A DNA stretch of 64,000 nucleotides from Erythrobacter sp. (GTDB lineage: Bacteria; Pseudomonadota; Alphaproteobacteria; Sphingomonadales; Sphingomonadaceae): positions 1-64,000 of the forward strand of contig NZ_JAMWYX010000005.1 in NCBI RefSeq assembly GCF_024305245.1, in the 5' to 3' direction. The position numbers were made by a program, and so were the translations under genes. Of this stretch, positions 8,165 through 17,823 are shown one piece after another. Numbering within the stretch: the first letter of the stretch is position 1; each line of letters begins with the position of its first letter. The notes beneath the pieces are model-generated. The model saw only the letters and a list, made by a program, of their open reading frames with translations. It ran no database searches and was not told where the DNA came from.

Positions 8165-8614
8165 TCAGGCGAACACGTCGGGATCGTAGCCGACTTCGCC
8201 CGGCTTACCCTTCACCACCAGCGTGCTGGCGAGAAAGTCGTGCAGGCCCTGCTTGCGATCGGTAAAGGCAACCATGATGAAGCCGATCAACAGGATCAGG
8301 CCCGACAGGATCTTTGCGAAATAGCGACCCAGCGCACGCAGCGGCGAAATCCGGCGTCCATCAAGATCGGTCACGATCAGCCCGAGAGCCATCTTGCCCG
8401 GCGTGGCTTGATAGGCCGAGCTTTCAAAGCCGACAAAATAGGCAATGCCGATAATCAGTCCGGCCAAATCGCTGAAACCCGCAACCGCCGCGTCCGGATC
8501 GGCATCGATCAAGGGATCGCCCGATATCATCGCCAGAATAAAGCCGATAATGGCCAGGGGAATGATATCGATGATGTAGGCGACGACGCGAATCCAGAAA
8601 CCAGCGTAATTCAT
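8165..8614 (-). CDS. RDD-family membrane protein
   Basis: A 149-residue protein beginning MNYAGFWIRVVAYIIDIIP, the usual RDD opening with an arginine and an aspartate inside the first helix. Two further hydrophobic segments flank ATPGKMALGLIVTDLDGRRIS, a region well conserved in this family. Some RDD proteins have been proposed as ion exchangers, but most, including this one, have no assigned function. It converges on ybbP with a 27-base gap. Confidence 0.85.
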   Translation of the reverse strand: MNYAGFWIRVVAYIIDIIPLAIIGFILAMISGDPLIDADPDAAVAGFSDLAGLIIGIAYFVGFESSAYQATPGKMALGLIVTDLDGRRISPLRALGRYFAKILSGLILLIGFIMVAFTDRKQGLHDFLASTLVVKGKPGEVGYDPDVFA

Positions 8615-8693
8615 GCTGTGTGAGCCCCATTAGTGCGCGCCCTTGCAGCGCCTTCGCAAAGCATCACAATCGTGCGGTCAAAGCAAACAAAAA

Positions 8694-8726
8694 GGCCCCG
8701 CGCATCGACTGCGCGGGGCCTTTTTT
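8694..8726 (-). terminator. Bidirectional intrinsic terminator
   Basis: A 10-bp GC-rich stem (GGCCCCGCGC at 8694-8703 with GCGCGGGGCC at 8711-8720) and a 7-base loop. Six T residues follow on the plus strand and five A residues precede it, so it can work in both directions. On the minus strand it lies about 20 bases beyond the TonB-dependent receptor stop and is its likely terminator. Confidence 0.9.
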
Positions 8727-8746
8727 ACTTGGATATAGCTATCCGA

Positions 8747-11347
8747 TCAGAAACGGAAGCGAACGAGACCGCCGTAAGTGCGCGGCTGGTTTGGATAACC
8801 CGAAACCGTACCGGACTGCGCAACGCCGTCGAAGACGGTGAGGATGTATTCGTCGTCGAGCAGGTTACGACCCCACACCCCGACCTCGATGCCGCTGTTG
8901 AGCGCTAGCGTGACCGCACCGTTCACAAGGTTCACCTCGCGGCGGAAGATCTCGGTATTGCCGAGCGCCGCGTTGAAGGTCGGCAAACCATTGTTGATGT
9001 CGGTGTTGCTTTCGTGGTTGTAATCGAGACGGGTGATCAGCTTGGTGCCGCTGTCCCATTCGTGCGTGTAGGTCGCCGAAGTGGAGATGGCCCATGCCGG
9101 AATGCCCGCCGGACGCTGCCCCGACAGATCGCCGACCACCGAGCCGGTGAAGCTGTCGAACAACGGATCGAGATGGGTCATCGCGAAGGTGAACACCAGA
9201 CCATCGGTCGGCTGGATCGTCGCGTCAAATTCGAAGCCCTTGACCGACTGCTCGCCCGCATTGCGCAGGGCAAAGCCGGTGCCGGTGAAGGCGAAGCTCT
9301 GGAAGCCCTGGATCGTCTGATCGAACACGGCGAGGTTGAAGCCGATGCCCGGCCACTGCCCCTTGATGCCGATCTCATAGACCTCGGCCTCCTCCGGCCC
9401 GGCAAAGCGTGTGCCGGAAACGAGGTTCGGCGTTGCAATACCCGCACCGATGATCGGCGAGTTGGGGGCAAGGAAGGTCGAGTTACCCGGACCAGCCACA
9501 AAGTCGGTGCCCAGCGGACGGCTGTCGCGCGAAAGGTTGACCGAGCTTGCCTTGAAGCCGGTGGCATAGCTGAAGTAGGCGTTGACTTCGTTCGAGACCT
9601 GATACGCGGCGCGCAGCAGGTAAGTGAACTTGTCATCCCGCGTCCGGCCATCTTCGACTGCGTTGGGAATGGCAAGGAACGGTGGCTGGAACTGGAACGG
9701 TGCCAAGCCCAGGAACGGGTTCACTGCCGGGTTCAGCGCGGCTGCGGCAAGCGCATCCTGCTGGGCCTGCGGCAAAGCAAGGAACTGGTCCCGGGTCGTC
9801 ACCGCACCGCCGGTCAGGAACCGGGTGATGAACGCATCCACAAGATTGACCTGGCCCAGCGGATCGAAGCTGTTCTGGCTGAGCGCGAAGTCCTTCTTGT
9901 CATCGGTGTAGTTGAAGCCACCGGTCAGGGTCAGACCATCGAACGGTTCGAAATCGACCGTGCCGAAGACCGACCAGGCGGTGTTATCCATCTGGAAGTT
10001 TTCATTGGTCAGCAGCGGGGTCAGGAAAATGCTCTCCTGCGGCAGGCCAAGTGCGGCCTCGACACCGTTGAAGACGCTTGGTGCGCCCGACAAGACATCG
10101 GCCGGGTTGCCGCCCGCCAGAATTTCGAAGAAGTCGCGGATCTGGTCCCCGTTCTCGATCTGGCTTTCCTGAGTGATCTTCTCGTCGAAGTAGAAGCCGC
10201 CGAGCAGGAAGTTGATCGGACCATCGAAGTCCGAAGCAATGCGCAATTCCTGCGTGAAGGTCTTCACACCCTGATCGCGCTGCTCGATCGCGATGTCGGC
10301 GCCGCTGTAATCGATGTCCGAACGGAAGAAGTTGTCCAGTTCGCGATAGGCGGTGATCGACGTGAAGCTAAGCGGTCCGGTGCTGTAATCCATCTGGATC
10401 GAGCCGCCGTAATTGTCGACTTCGTTGACCGGGACGGTGTTGAGGTTGGCGGTGCGATCAAAGAAATTATCGAAGCCCTGCAGCTGGCCGCCGAGCAGAT
10501 TGAGCGCGGGCGCGGTCGGGCCGGCGACGACGGTGCCAACCTGACAGCAGATTTCATCGATGCGCGAAAAATCGGCAATTGCGCGGATGCGGAAATCGGC
10601 CGTGGGCTCGATCAGCAACTGCCCGCGCGTCGACCAGCGGTTGCGATCGTTCTGATCGACGCCGAGGTTGACGATTTCGGAGGTGCCATCACGGTTCTGA
10701 TAGGTGCCGTCGAGCGAGAACGCGATGTTGTCGGTGATCGGGCCGGTCACATCGCCGCGCACGAAGATGTTGTTGAAATTGCCGTAGGACGCCTCGACAC
10801 TGCCGCCGAATTCGAACTGCGGTTCACGCGTGATGATTGAGATCACGCCTGCGCTCGCGTTCTTGCCGAACAGAGTCGATTGCGGGCCGTTCAGCACTTC
10901 GATGCGCTGGATGTTGTTGAGGTCGCCCAGTGCACCGGCAGAGCGCGAGCGGAACACGCCGTCGATGAAGACACCGACCGAAGGCTCGACGCCGAAGTTG
11001 TTGTCGCCGTTGCCGAAGCCGCGGATGATGAAGGTCGAGGCAGACGATGTCTGCAACTGGCTGACACGCAGCGAAGGCGTGAGGGTCTGCAGGTCGAGCA
11101 CGTCGCGGATCTGCGCCTGCTCGATCACTTCGCCGCTGGTCACCGATACCGAAATCGGGGTTTCCTGCAGCGTCTGTTCGCGCTTGGACGCGGTGACGAT
11201 GATCTGATTGCTGCTTTCCGGAGCCTCAAGCTCAGGCTCCTGATCCTGCGCCATCGCAACCGCCGGGGTCGTGATGACAAACGCAGCGGCACTTGCAAGC
11301 AGGGTGAATCGGTGTGCGCCGGCAAGGCCGGTGAAGGTCGAATGCAT
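8747..11347 (-). CDS. TonB-dependent outer-membrane receptor
   Basis: About 866 residues from the ATG at 11347, which has a GGAGAGGAG-type ribosome binding site. A signal peptide ending AVAMAQD is followed by the TonB box-like IIVTASKREQTLQETPISVSV. The plug domain contains DVLDLQTLTPSLRV, the RGFG segment and VLNGPQSTLFGKNASAGVISI; a 22-strand barrel follows and ends on the terminal phenylalanine (GGLVRFRF). This is the sphingomonad-type receptor form often used for complex carbon substrates as well as iron compounds. No adjacent regulator or transporter indicates the ligand. Confidence 0.93.
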   Translation of the reverse strand: MHSTFTGLAGAHRFTLLASAAAFVITTPAVAMAQDQEPELEAPESSNQIIVTASKREQTLQETPISVSVTSGEVIEQAQIRDVLDLQTLTPSLRVSQLQTSSASTFIIRGFGNGDNNFGVEPSVGVFIDGVFRSRSAGALGDLNNIQRIEVLNGPQSTLFGKNASAGVISIITREPQFEFGGSVEASYGNFNNIFVRGDVTGPITDNIAFSLDGTYQNRDGTSEIVNLGVDQNDRNRWSTRGQLLIEPTADFRIRAIADFSRIDEICCQVGTVVAGPTAPALNLLGGQLQGFDNFFDRTANLNTVPVNEVDNYGGSIQMDYSTGPLSFTSITAYRELDNFFRSDIDYSGADIAIEQRDQGVKTFTQELRIASDFDGPINFLLGGFYFDEKITQESQIENGDQIRDFFEILAGGNPADVLSGAPSVFNGVEAALGLPQESIFLTPLLTNENFQMDNTAWSVFGTVDFEPFDGLTLTGGFNYTDDKKDFALSQNSFDPLGQVNLVDAFITRFLTGGAVTTRDQFLALPQAQQDALAAAALNPAVNPFLGLAPFQFQPPFLAIPNAVEDGRTRDDKFTYLLRAAYQVSNEVNAYFSYATGFKASSVNLSRDSRPLGTDFVAGPGNSTFLAPNSPIIGAGIATPNLVSGTRFAGPEEAEVYEIGIKGQWPGIGFNLAVFDQTIQGFQSFAFTGTGFALRNAGEQSVKGFEFDATIQPTDGLVFTFAMTHLDPLFDSFTGSVVGDLSGQRPAGIPAWAISTSATYTHEWDSGTKLITRLDYNHESNTDINNGLPTFNAALGNTEIFRREVNLVNGAVTLALNSGIEVGVWGRNLLDDEYILTVFDGVAQSGTVSGYPNQPRTYGGLVRFRF

Positions 11348-11766
11348 GGAAGCTCCTCTCCTTAAATCCCCAACCCCGGTGCCGATTGTCGGCACGTCAT
11401 CTTCCGATGCGCTCTCTCCCGTGGTCGTTGGCCGGACTGATAAGCGAGCGGCGGTGTTGCGACAAGCGCAAAGCCCGCGCTTTTCCGGGGCAAAACGGTC
11501 CTGTGTGGCGCACTTGCAACAGTCGCAAGCCCCCTGCAAAGCATTGTCACCACCCCAAAGCTTGCTCCGCTGGCGCTCTTGCGCTAGGCGGCGCGGCGAT
11601 GTTGCAACGCAACAAGCAGCACGCCCGCGGCACGTTTGCCGTAGCGTCGCGGCCTGTCGCCAACCCGCCACAAACCCGGCCTAACCCCGCGCCCCTGGCC
11701 CGTGCGCCATGCTTTTGACCTTCCCGGAGCGGCTGCGCCCGGGTCGCAGAGTGGAAAATACGAAAA
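11348..11766. other. Intergenic region, 419 bases
   Basis: This gap separates the divergent TonB-dependent receptor and typA genes and must carry both promoters. I find no convincing small gene, RNA gene, terminator or strong palindrome. Short open frames here lack ribosome binding sites and family-like sequence. Confidence 0.5.
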
Positions 11767-13605
11767 ATGTCCTCCTCGCTGAGAAATATCGCGATTATCG
11801 CCCACGTCGACCACGGCAAGACCACTTTGGTCGACCAGTTGTTCCGCCAATCCGGCACCTACCGCGAGAATCAGCGGATCGAGGAGCGCGCGATGGATTC
11901 GGGCGATCTCGAAAAGGAACGCGGGATCACCATCCTTGCCAAGTGCACCAGCGTCGAATGGACACCCGAAGGTGGCGGTGAGACCACGCGCATCAATATC
12001 GTCGACACCCCCGGCCACGCCGACTTCGGCGCCGAGGTGGAACGCATCCTCAGCATGGTCGACGGGGTGATCCTGCTGGTCGACAGCGCCGAGGGCGCGA
12101 TGCCGCAGACCAAGTTCGTTACCGGCAAGGCGCTGGCGCTGGGCCTGCGTCCGATTGTCGTCGTCAACAAGATCGACCGCTCCGACAGCCGCCCGCAGGA
12201 AGTGCTGGACGAAGTGTTCGATCTGTTCGTCAGCCTGGATGCCGATGACGACCAGCTCGAATTCCCGGTGCTCTATGCTTCGGGCCGCGATGGCTATGCC
12301 AGCGAAGATCAGGACCGGCGCGAAGGCAGCCTTGCCCCGCTGTTCGCCAAGATCGTCGAGCACGTCCCCTCGCCCGGTCTGGATGCAACCGCGAAGTTCA
12401 GCTTCCTCGCCACGCTGCTCGACCGTGACAATTTCATGGGTCGCGTCATCACCGGCCGGGTGCAGTCGGGCACGATCAAGGTCAATGACCCGATCCACGC
12501 GATCGACATGGACGGGAAGGTCATCGAAGTCGGCCGCGCGACCAAGCTGATGAGCTTCGACGGGCTCGAACGCGTCCCGGTCGAAAGCGCCAAGGCGGGT
12601 GACATCATCGCCCTTGCCGGTCTTGAAAAAGCGACCGTCGCCAACACCATCTGCGATCCTTCGGTAAGCGAGCCGATCGCCGCCCAGCCGATCGACCCGC
12701 CGACGCTGGCGATGCGCTTTGCCGTCAACGACAGCCCGCTCGCCGGGCGCGAAGGCACCAAGGTCACCAGCCGCATGATCCGCGACCGCCTGCTGCGCGA
12801 GGCGGAGACCAACGTCGCCATCCGCGTGACCGAATCCGAGGACAAGGACGCCTTCGAAGTCGCCGGGCGCGGCGAATTGCAGCTGGGCGTGCTGATCGAA
12901 ACGATGCGCCGCGAAGGCTTCGAACTCGGCATCAGCCGCCCGCGCGTGCTGTTCCGCGAGGAAGACGGCAAGCGCATGGAGCCGTTCGAAACCGTCGTGA
13001 TCGACGTGGATGACGAACATTCGGGCACCGTCGTGGAGAAGATGCAGCGCCGCAAGGCCGACCTTACCGAAATGCGCCCCTCGGGCGTCGGCAAGACCCG
13101 CATCACCTTCTCCGCCCCGTCACGCGGGCTGATCGGCTATCACGGTGAATTCCTGTCCGACACGCGCGGCACCGGGATCATGAACCGTCTGTTCGAAAAA
13201 TATGATGCCTACAAAGGCCCGATCGAAGGCCGCAACAACGGCGTGCTGATTTCGAATGGCGATGGTGATGCCAATGCCTATGCGCTCAACATGCTGGAAG
13301 AACGCGGCGAATTGTTCATCGGCGCGCAGATGAAAGTCTATGCCGGCATGGTGATCGGTGAAAACGCCAAGCCCGACGATCTCGAAGTCAACCCGATGAA
13401 GGCCAAACAGCTTTCCAACGTGCGTTCCAGCGGCAAGGATGATGCAATCCGCCTCACCCCGCCGCGCCGGATGACGCTGGAACAGTCGATCGCCTATATC
13501 GACAATGACGAAATGGTCGAAGTGACCCCGCAATCGATACGCCTGCGCAAGGCCGAACTCGACCCGAACGAGCGCAAGAAGTTGCGCCGCAAGAAAGGCG
13601 ATTGA
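11767..13605 (+). CDS. typA: Ribosome-associated GTPase TypA/BipA
   Basis: A 612-residue translational GTPase related to EF-G. G1 is AHVDHGKTT, switch I contains RIEERAMDSGDLEKERGITI, G3 is DTPGHADFG and G4 is NKIDR. The C-terminal GLIGYHGEFLSDTRGTGIMNR segment is specific to TypA/BipA. The protein binds 70S ribosomes and supports 50S assembly and growth under stress or cold. Length is normal. It stands alone, with a GC-rich hairpin following. Confidence 0.96.
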   Translation: MSSSLRNIAIIAHVDHGKTTLVDQLFRQSGTYRENQRIEERAMDSGDLEKERGITILAKCTSVEWTPEGGGETTRINIVDTPGHADFGAEVERILSMVDGVILLVDSAEGAMPQTKFVTGKALALGLRPIVVVNKIDRSDSRPQEVLDEVFDLFVSLDADDDQLEFPVLYASGRDGYASEDQDRREGSLAPLFAKIVEHVPSPGLDATAKFSFLATLLDRDNFMGRVITGRVQSGTIKVNDPIHAIDMDGKVIEVGRATKLMSFDGLERVPVESAKAGDIIALAGLEKATVANTICDPSVSEPIAAQPIDPPTLAMRFAVNDSPLAGREGTKVTSRMIRDRLLREAETNVAIRVTESEDKDAFEVAGRGELQLGVLIETMRREGFELGISRPRVLFREEDGKRMEPFETVVIDVDDEHSGTVVEKMQRRKADLTEMRPSGVGKTRITFSAPSRGLIGYHGEFLSDTRGTGIMNRLFEKYDAYKGPIEGRNNGVLISNGDGDANAYALNMLEERGELFIGAQMKVYAGMVIGENAKPDDLEVNPMKAKQLSNVRSSGKDDAIRLTPPRRMTLEQSIAYIDNDEMVEVTPQSIRLRKAELDPNERKKLRRKKGD

Positions 13606-13616
13606 GGCCGGATCCG

Positions 13617-13640
13617 GGCCGGCGCCGACACGCGCCGGCC
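13617..13640. terminator. GC-rich hairpin after typA, no T tract
   Basis: GGCCGGCGC (13617-13625) pairs perfectly with GCGCCGGCC (13632-13640) across a 6-base loop, beginning 12 bases after the typA stop. Absence of a T run makes it an atypical terminator; it may instead protect the 3' end of the transcript. Confidence 0.45.
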
Positions 13641-13776
13641 TGCCCCGCGACACGATCTTCCATAGGCCGTCGCAGCAGAGACACAGTCTTAGCTGATCCG
13701 CTGCGATCAGAGGAAATCCTTGCGAATTACGGCTCGGCTGTGGTCAAGCACGAGTGGGCTTGTTAACGCCTGCGCC

Positions 13777-15261
13777 ATGAACAGCGCCACACTTGCAAGC
13801 CTCGCCGCCTATTTCGTCCTGATGCTCGCCATCGGGCTTTATGCCTGGCGCAAATCGACCGGAGATTCCGAAGGCTATCTGCTCGCCGGGCGCAACCTGC
13901 CGCCTTCGGTCGCAGCGCTTTCGGCCGGGGCTTCGGATATGTCGGGCTGGCTGCTGCTGGGCCTGCCGGGCGCGCTGTACGCCGCCGGGCTGGTGGAGGC
14001 GTGGATCGGCATCGGGCTGTTCCTTGGCGCGCTCGCCAATTGGGTCATCGTAGCCCCGCGCCTGCGCGAACAGACCGAGCGGATCGGCAATGCGCTGACC
14101 ATCCCGCAATTCCTCGCCAACCGCTTTCCCGAACGCGGCACGGCGCTGCGGGTGACTTCGGCGATTATCATCGTGGTGTTCTTCACCGTCTACACCGCCG
14201 CCGGGCTGGTGGGCGGCGGCAAGCTGTTCGAGACAGCGTTCGCAGGCATCCTGCCGAACACGATGTTCAGCGATTACATGCTCGGCATCCTCATCACCGC
14301 CGGGATCGTGCTGGCCTACACCATGATCGGCGGGTTTCTGGCCGTCAGCCTGACCGATTTCGTGCAGGGGCTGATCATGATGTTCGCGCTGATCATCATG
14401 CCGCTGGTGGTAATGTTCGGCCCCGGAGGCTCTGCGGGCGGCAGCTTGCAGGAGGTGCCAGTAGAGGGGTTCCTGAACCTGACTCAGGGGCTGACCGCAA
14501 TCGGCTTCATCAGCGCGGTTACCTGGGGGCTGGGCTATTTCGGGCAGCCGCACATCATCGTGCGCTTCATGGCGATCGACAAGGTCAAGAACGTGCCGCG
14601 CGCCGCCGCCTTCGGCATGGGCTGGATGGGCATTGCGTTGGTTGGTTCTATCGGCCTCGGCATCGCGGGGCGCGCCTATGTCGAGCGCAACGGGCTGGTG
14701 ATCGACGATCCGGAAACGATCTTCATCGTGCTGGCGCAATTGCTGTTCCATCCGGCGGTGACCGGCTTCCTTTATGCCGCGCTGCTGGCTGCGATCATGA
14801 GCACCATTTCATCGCAGCTGCTGGTGTCATCCTCGTCGCTGACGGAGGATTTCTACCGCCTGTTCCTGCGCCGCAATGCGTCCGAACGCGAGGCGGTCAA
14901 TGTCAGCCGGGTCGCGGTGGCGCTGGTGGCGGTGGCCGCGATCGTGCTGGCAAGCGACCCGAACAGCGAAGTGCTGGGCCTTGTCGCCAACGCGTGGGCC
15001 GGGTTCGGCGCCGCTTTCGGCCCGCTGATCCTGCTGGCGCTGTTGTGGCACGGGGAAGAGGGTTACGGCATGACCGGCACGGGCGCTGTCGCAGGACTGG
15101 TGACCGGCGCGGGCGTGGTCGCCGCGTGGATCGCACTGGGCTGGAACCAGACGTTTCTGGGCGGCCCCGGCCTTTACGAGATCGTACCGGGCTTTGCTGC
15201 GGCGATGCTGGCGATCATCGTGGTGAGCAAGGCGACGCAGAAACGGCCGCTGACGGCGTAA
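13777..15261 (+). CDS. putP: Sodium:solute symporter, PutP-like
   Basis: About 494 residues from the ATG at 13777; codons upstream do not resemble the family. It has 12-13 predicted helices of the SSS family. RKSTGDSEGYLLAGRNLPPSVAALSAGASDMSGWLLLGLPGALY is the characteristic PutP N-terminus, and SFEYLxxxR-type serine-rich sequence SSQLLVSSSSLTEDF matches the Na+/proline-binding helix. It most likely takes up proline with sodium; related substrates cannot be excluded. No putA is nearby. Confidence 0.88.
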   Translation: MNSATLASLAAYFVLMLAIGLYAWRKSTGDSEGYLLAGRNLPPSVAALSAGASDMSGWLLLGLPGALYAAGLVEAWIGIGLFLGALANWVIVAPRLREQTERIGNALTIPQFLANRFPERGTALRVTSAIIIVVFFTVYTAAGLVGGGKLFETAFAGILPNTMFSDYMLGILITAGIVLAYTMIGGFLAVSLTDFVQGLIMMFALIIMPLVVMFGPGGSAGGSLQEVPVEGFLNLTQGLTAIGFISAVTWGLGYFGQPHIIVRFMAIDKVKNVPRAAAFGMGWMGIALVGSIGLGIAGRAYVERNGLVIDDPETIFIVLAQLLFHPAVTGFLYAALLAAIMSTISSQLLVSSSSLTEDFYRLFLRRNASEREAVNVSRVAVALVAVAAIVLASDPNSEVLGLVANAWAGFGAAFGPLILLALLWHGEEGYGMTGTGAVAGLVTGAGVVAAWIALGWNQTFLGGPGLYEIVPGFAAAMLAIIVVSKATQKRPLTA

Positions 15262-15328
15262 CCTCTGCTTAAAGGTTCCGGACAAGGGTCGCCCGATCCG
15301 CTTCGTTTTTGCAGCGTTAACCATATTC

Positions 15329-16063
15329 GTGCAATATGGCCGCGTGATCAGGCGAACGGCACATATTCGCGCAATTCTGCTGGTCGCCGGCGCGCTTGCG
15401 CTGGCGGGCTGCGGCTCCCTGGTGCCAGGCGGAAGCAGCGGCGCTGCACCCGGAACGGCGAACACGCAGGCGCGCCCCGCGACCCGTGTCGCATCGGCCC
15501 CGCAAAGCTATGCCGCCAGCCCCGCCGATCAAACCTGCCTTGCCGATCTTGGCGCGGCCGGTGCGCGGTTCCAGCCGCTGCCCGATGCCTATGCCGCGCC
15601 GGGGTGCAACAAGCTGGGCACGGTGCAATTATCCGCGCTGGCGGGCGACCGTTCGACCTTCGGTGTCAGCAATATCGGTCCAGTCCGCTGCGACACGGCC
15701 AAGGCGTTCAATGAATGGGCGCGTTTCGGGGTCGACCGCGCCGCGCGCCAACTGCTCGGCAGCCCGATTGCCCGGATCGAGACGATGGGTTCCTATGCCT
15801 GCCGCAATGTCGCAGGCAGCGGGCGGCGCTCCGCCCATGCCCGCGCAGAGGCGATCGATGTGTCGGGTTTCGTGCTCGAAGATGGTCGCCGGATCGTGCT
15901 GCGGCGTGACTGGAACGGCGGCGACGCGGCCACGCGCGAATTCCTGCGGGTGGTGCACAACAGCGCGTGCAAGCGGTTCGGCACGGTGCTCGGCCCGGAA
16001 TACAACGCAGCGCACGAAGATCACTTCCATCTCGAAGGCACCGGCGCGCGGTTCTGCCGTTAG
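15329..16063 (+). CDS. Extensin-like C-terminal domain lipoprotein
   Basis: About 244 residues from a GTG at 15329; a GTG at 15344 is equally possible. A signal peptide ends in a lipobox (LALAGC), suggesting a lipoprotein. A low-complexity linker is followed by an extensin-like C-terminal domain with ETMGSYACRN, RSAHARAEAIDVSGF and AHEDHFHLEG. The conserved His and Asp residues resemble those of metal-dependent peptidoglycan peptidases of the D,D-carboxypeptidase/VanY-like fold, so a cell-wall role is plausible but inferred. Confidence 0.82.
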   Translation: MQYGRVIRRTAHIRAILLVAGALALAGCGSLVPGGSSGAAPGTANTQARPATRVASAPQSYAASPADQTCLADLGAAGARFQPLPDAYAAPGCNKLGTVQLSALAGDRSTFGVSNIGPVRCDTAKAFNEWARFGVDRAARQLLGSPIARIETMGSYACRNVAGSGRRSAHARAEAIDVSGFVLEDGRRIVLRRDWNGGDAATREFLRVVHNSACKRFGTVLGPEYNAAHEDHFHLEGTGARFCR

Positions 16064-16187
16064 AGCCATTGGTGCCGCCGCCCACTGCTACCGCCCAAAA
16101 GGTTTGGCGGCCCCGACGCGGCCGGTCAGCATAGCTGAACCAGCAGCGCCGAGGCCGCCCGGGGGTACTGGCCCGTTGACCTTGGCT

Positions 16188-16211
16188 GCCTCCCGGCGCT
16201 CACCGGGAGGC
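16188..16211. terminator. Strong hairpin between convergent extensin-like and LuxR genes
   Basis: GCCTCCCGG (16188-16196) pairs exactly with CCGGGAGGC (16203-16211) over a 6-base loop. It lies between the two convergent stops, as expected for a shared transcription end, but has no T run on either strand. Confidence 0.45.
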
Positions 16212-16225
16212 AATAGGCGAGCGCT

Positions 16226-16846
16226 TCAGGCCCGCAATTTCGGTTCGAGCTTCGCCTCAAGCTGAAGCCGGACAGCTTCGGCGGCGTGGCGTGCGCCCAG
16301 TTTGTTCATCATGTTGGCGCGGTGAATTTCTACCGTGCGCGGGCTGATTTCGAGCTCGCGCGCGATGGCCTTGTTGCTGCTGCCCTCCGCCAGCCAGTCC
16401 AGCACTTCGCGTTCGCGTGTCGACAGCGTGGAGATGCGGTCGCGCGCCTCGATCATGCGGCGGCGGGCGGCGCCGAATTCTTCGGCCTCCTTGCCGATAC
16501 GGGAAAGGCAGCGGGTGAAGCGTTCCGGATCGAGCGGCAGGGCGAGGTAATCGAGCGCGCCTGATTTGATCGCTTCGACAATCCGGTTCGGGCGCGGCTG
16601 CACCTCGACCGCGATCAGCGGTAGCCAGATGCCGAGCCGGCCGAGCCGTTCGAGGATCATCCCAACCCCGCCTTCTTCCGCCGTATCGCGAGCGATGATG
16701 ATACCTTCGCGCGGCGGGTGAGCCGACAGCTCCGACAGATCGCCATAGACTTCGCAATGGTGGCCCAAGGCGAAGCCGACCCGCGCCAAATCGGCGCGCT
16801 GGCGGCTGCAGGAGTCGATCATATGGAGGGTTGGTTTACGTGTCAT
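16226..16846 (-). CDS. FixJ/NarL-type response regulator with a degenerate receiver
   Basis: About 206 residues from the ATG at 16846. The C-terminal LuxR-type helix-turn-helix is intact (STLSTREREVLDWLAEG, SNKAIARELEISPRTVEIHRANMMNKL). The N-terminal receiver keeps D11 and the likely phospho-acceptor D54 (IIIARD), but the conserved lysine is replaced in YLALPLD, where KP is expected, and the conserved Thr/Ser strand reads LIAVEV. It may be weakly or not phosphorylated. No histidine kinase is adjacent. It lies 142 bases beyond the Anbu gene on the same strand, so co-transcription is possible but not shown. Confidence 0.82.
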   Translation of the reverse strand: MTRKPTLHMIDSCSRQRADLARVGFALGHHCEVYGDLSELSAHPPREGIIIARDTAEEGGVGMILERLGRLGIWLPLIAVEVQPRPNRIVEAIKSGALDYLALPLDPERFTRCLSRIGKEAEEFGAARRRMIEARDRISTLSTREREVLDWLAEGSSNKAIARELEISPRTVEIHRANMMNKLGARHAAEAVRLQLEAKLEPKLRA

Positions 16847-16988
16847 GCGATGATGACTGCGCCAAACCCTTAGGCAATTCACGCAGTAGCGCCGCCAATC
16901 TGGACGGAACATCCTATCCCAGGTTAGTCAAGCCCTTGAGGTGCATGGCTTTTTTTCGTCCGAAACGAACCTTGATTATGTTCGCGAC

Positions 16989-17735
16989 TCAGCTTTTACC
17001 GTCAAAACTATAGGACGGCAGCGATTGAAACGCCGTGCGCAGCTCATCGCCCCAGCCCGATGAAATCGCAGTAAAATACGGGTCGTCGGCGGAAATGCGG
17101 TATTCGTGGGTGGGGGCAAAATCATCCTTGCCGATCACCAGCAGATCAAGCGGCAGCCCGACCGACAGGTTCGCCTTCAGAGTGGAATCGAAACTGACCA
17201 TCAGCAGCTTGACCGCATCCTCGAAGCTCATGTCGGGTTCGTAACCGCGGATCAGGATCGGGCGGCCATACTTGGTTTCGCCGATCTGGAAGAACGGGGT
17301 GTCCCAGCTGGCTTCGATGAAATTGCCTTCGGGATAGATCATGAATAGGCGCGGCTGCATTCCGGCGATCTGCCCGGCCACGATCATCGTGGCGGTAAAG
17401 CGCCCCTTGCCGCTGTCGCCATTGGTGCGCTGCGCATCCTCGATCGTGGCGCGCAGCAGGCGGCCGATTTCGGTCACGACTTGGAACATGGTCGGCCCCT
17501 TCAGCAGGGCGTTGTCGCGCTCGCTCGGCGCCTTGGTGCGCTCGTCCAGCTGGCTGATCACCGCCTGCGTGGTGGCAAGATTGCCTGCAGTCATCACCGC
17601 GATCATGCGTTCGCCCGGCACCGTCCAGTGGAACAGCTTGCGGAAGGTGGAGATGTTGTCGACGCCCGAATTGGTGCGGGTGTCGCTCATCAGCACCAGG
17701 CCTTGTTCCAGCACCATGCCAACGCAATAGGTCAT
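16989..17735 (-). CDS. Anbu-type bacterial proteasome homologue peptidase
   Basis: A 248-residue Ntn-hydrolase. The sequence opens MTYCVGMVLEQGLVLMSDTRT, placing the catalytic threonine directly after the initiator methionine, so removal of Met would expose it without a propeptide. Asp (MSD, residue 18) and Lys33 (FRKLF) match the proteasome beta-subunit catalytic set. Anbu proteins form open helical or ring assemblies in known cases; their substrate is unknown. It is the last gene of a minus-strand set with ATP-grasp, alpha-E and transglutaminase genes, the recurrent Anbu neighbourhood. An 88-base gap separates it from the transglutaminase gene. Confidence 0.9.
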   Translation of the reverse strand: MTYCVGMVLEQGLVLMSDTRTNSGVDNISTFRKLFHWTVPGERMIAVMTAGNLATTQAVISQLDERTKAPSERDNALLKGPTMFQVVTEIGRLLRATIEDAQRTNGDSGKGRFTATMIVAGQIAGMQPRLFMIYPEGNFIEASWDTPFFQIGETKYGRPILIRGYEPDMSFEDAVKLLMVSFDSTLKANLSVGLPLDLLVIGKDDFAPTHEYRISADDPYFTAISSGWGDELRTAFQSLPSYSFDGKS

Positions 17736-17823
17736 GTCGAATTCTCTCCGGGCCGCTGCAACAGGAGCGCCGCCCTAGCCCAATCGCAGGCAACGCGCAA
17801 AGCCGCGTGTGACCTGTTTGGGC

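Noticed and set aside
9014-10840. Very long open frame (over 600 codons) antisense to the TonB-dependent receptor
   Set aside because: High-GC third-position bias creates such mirror frames; it has no start signal or family-like sequence, and the receptor on the other strand is unambiguous.
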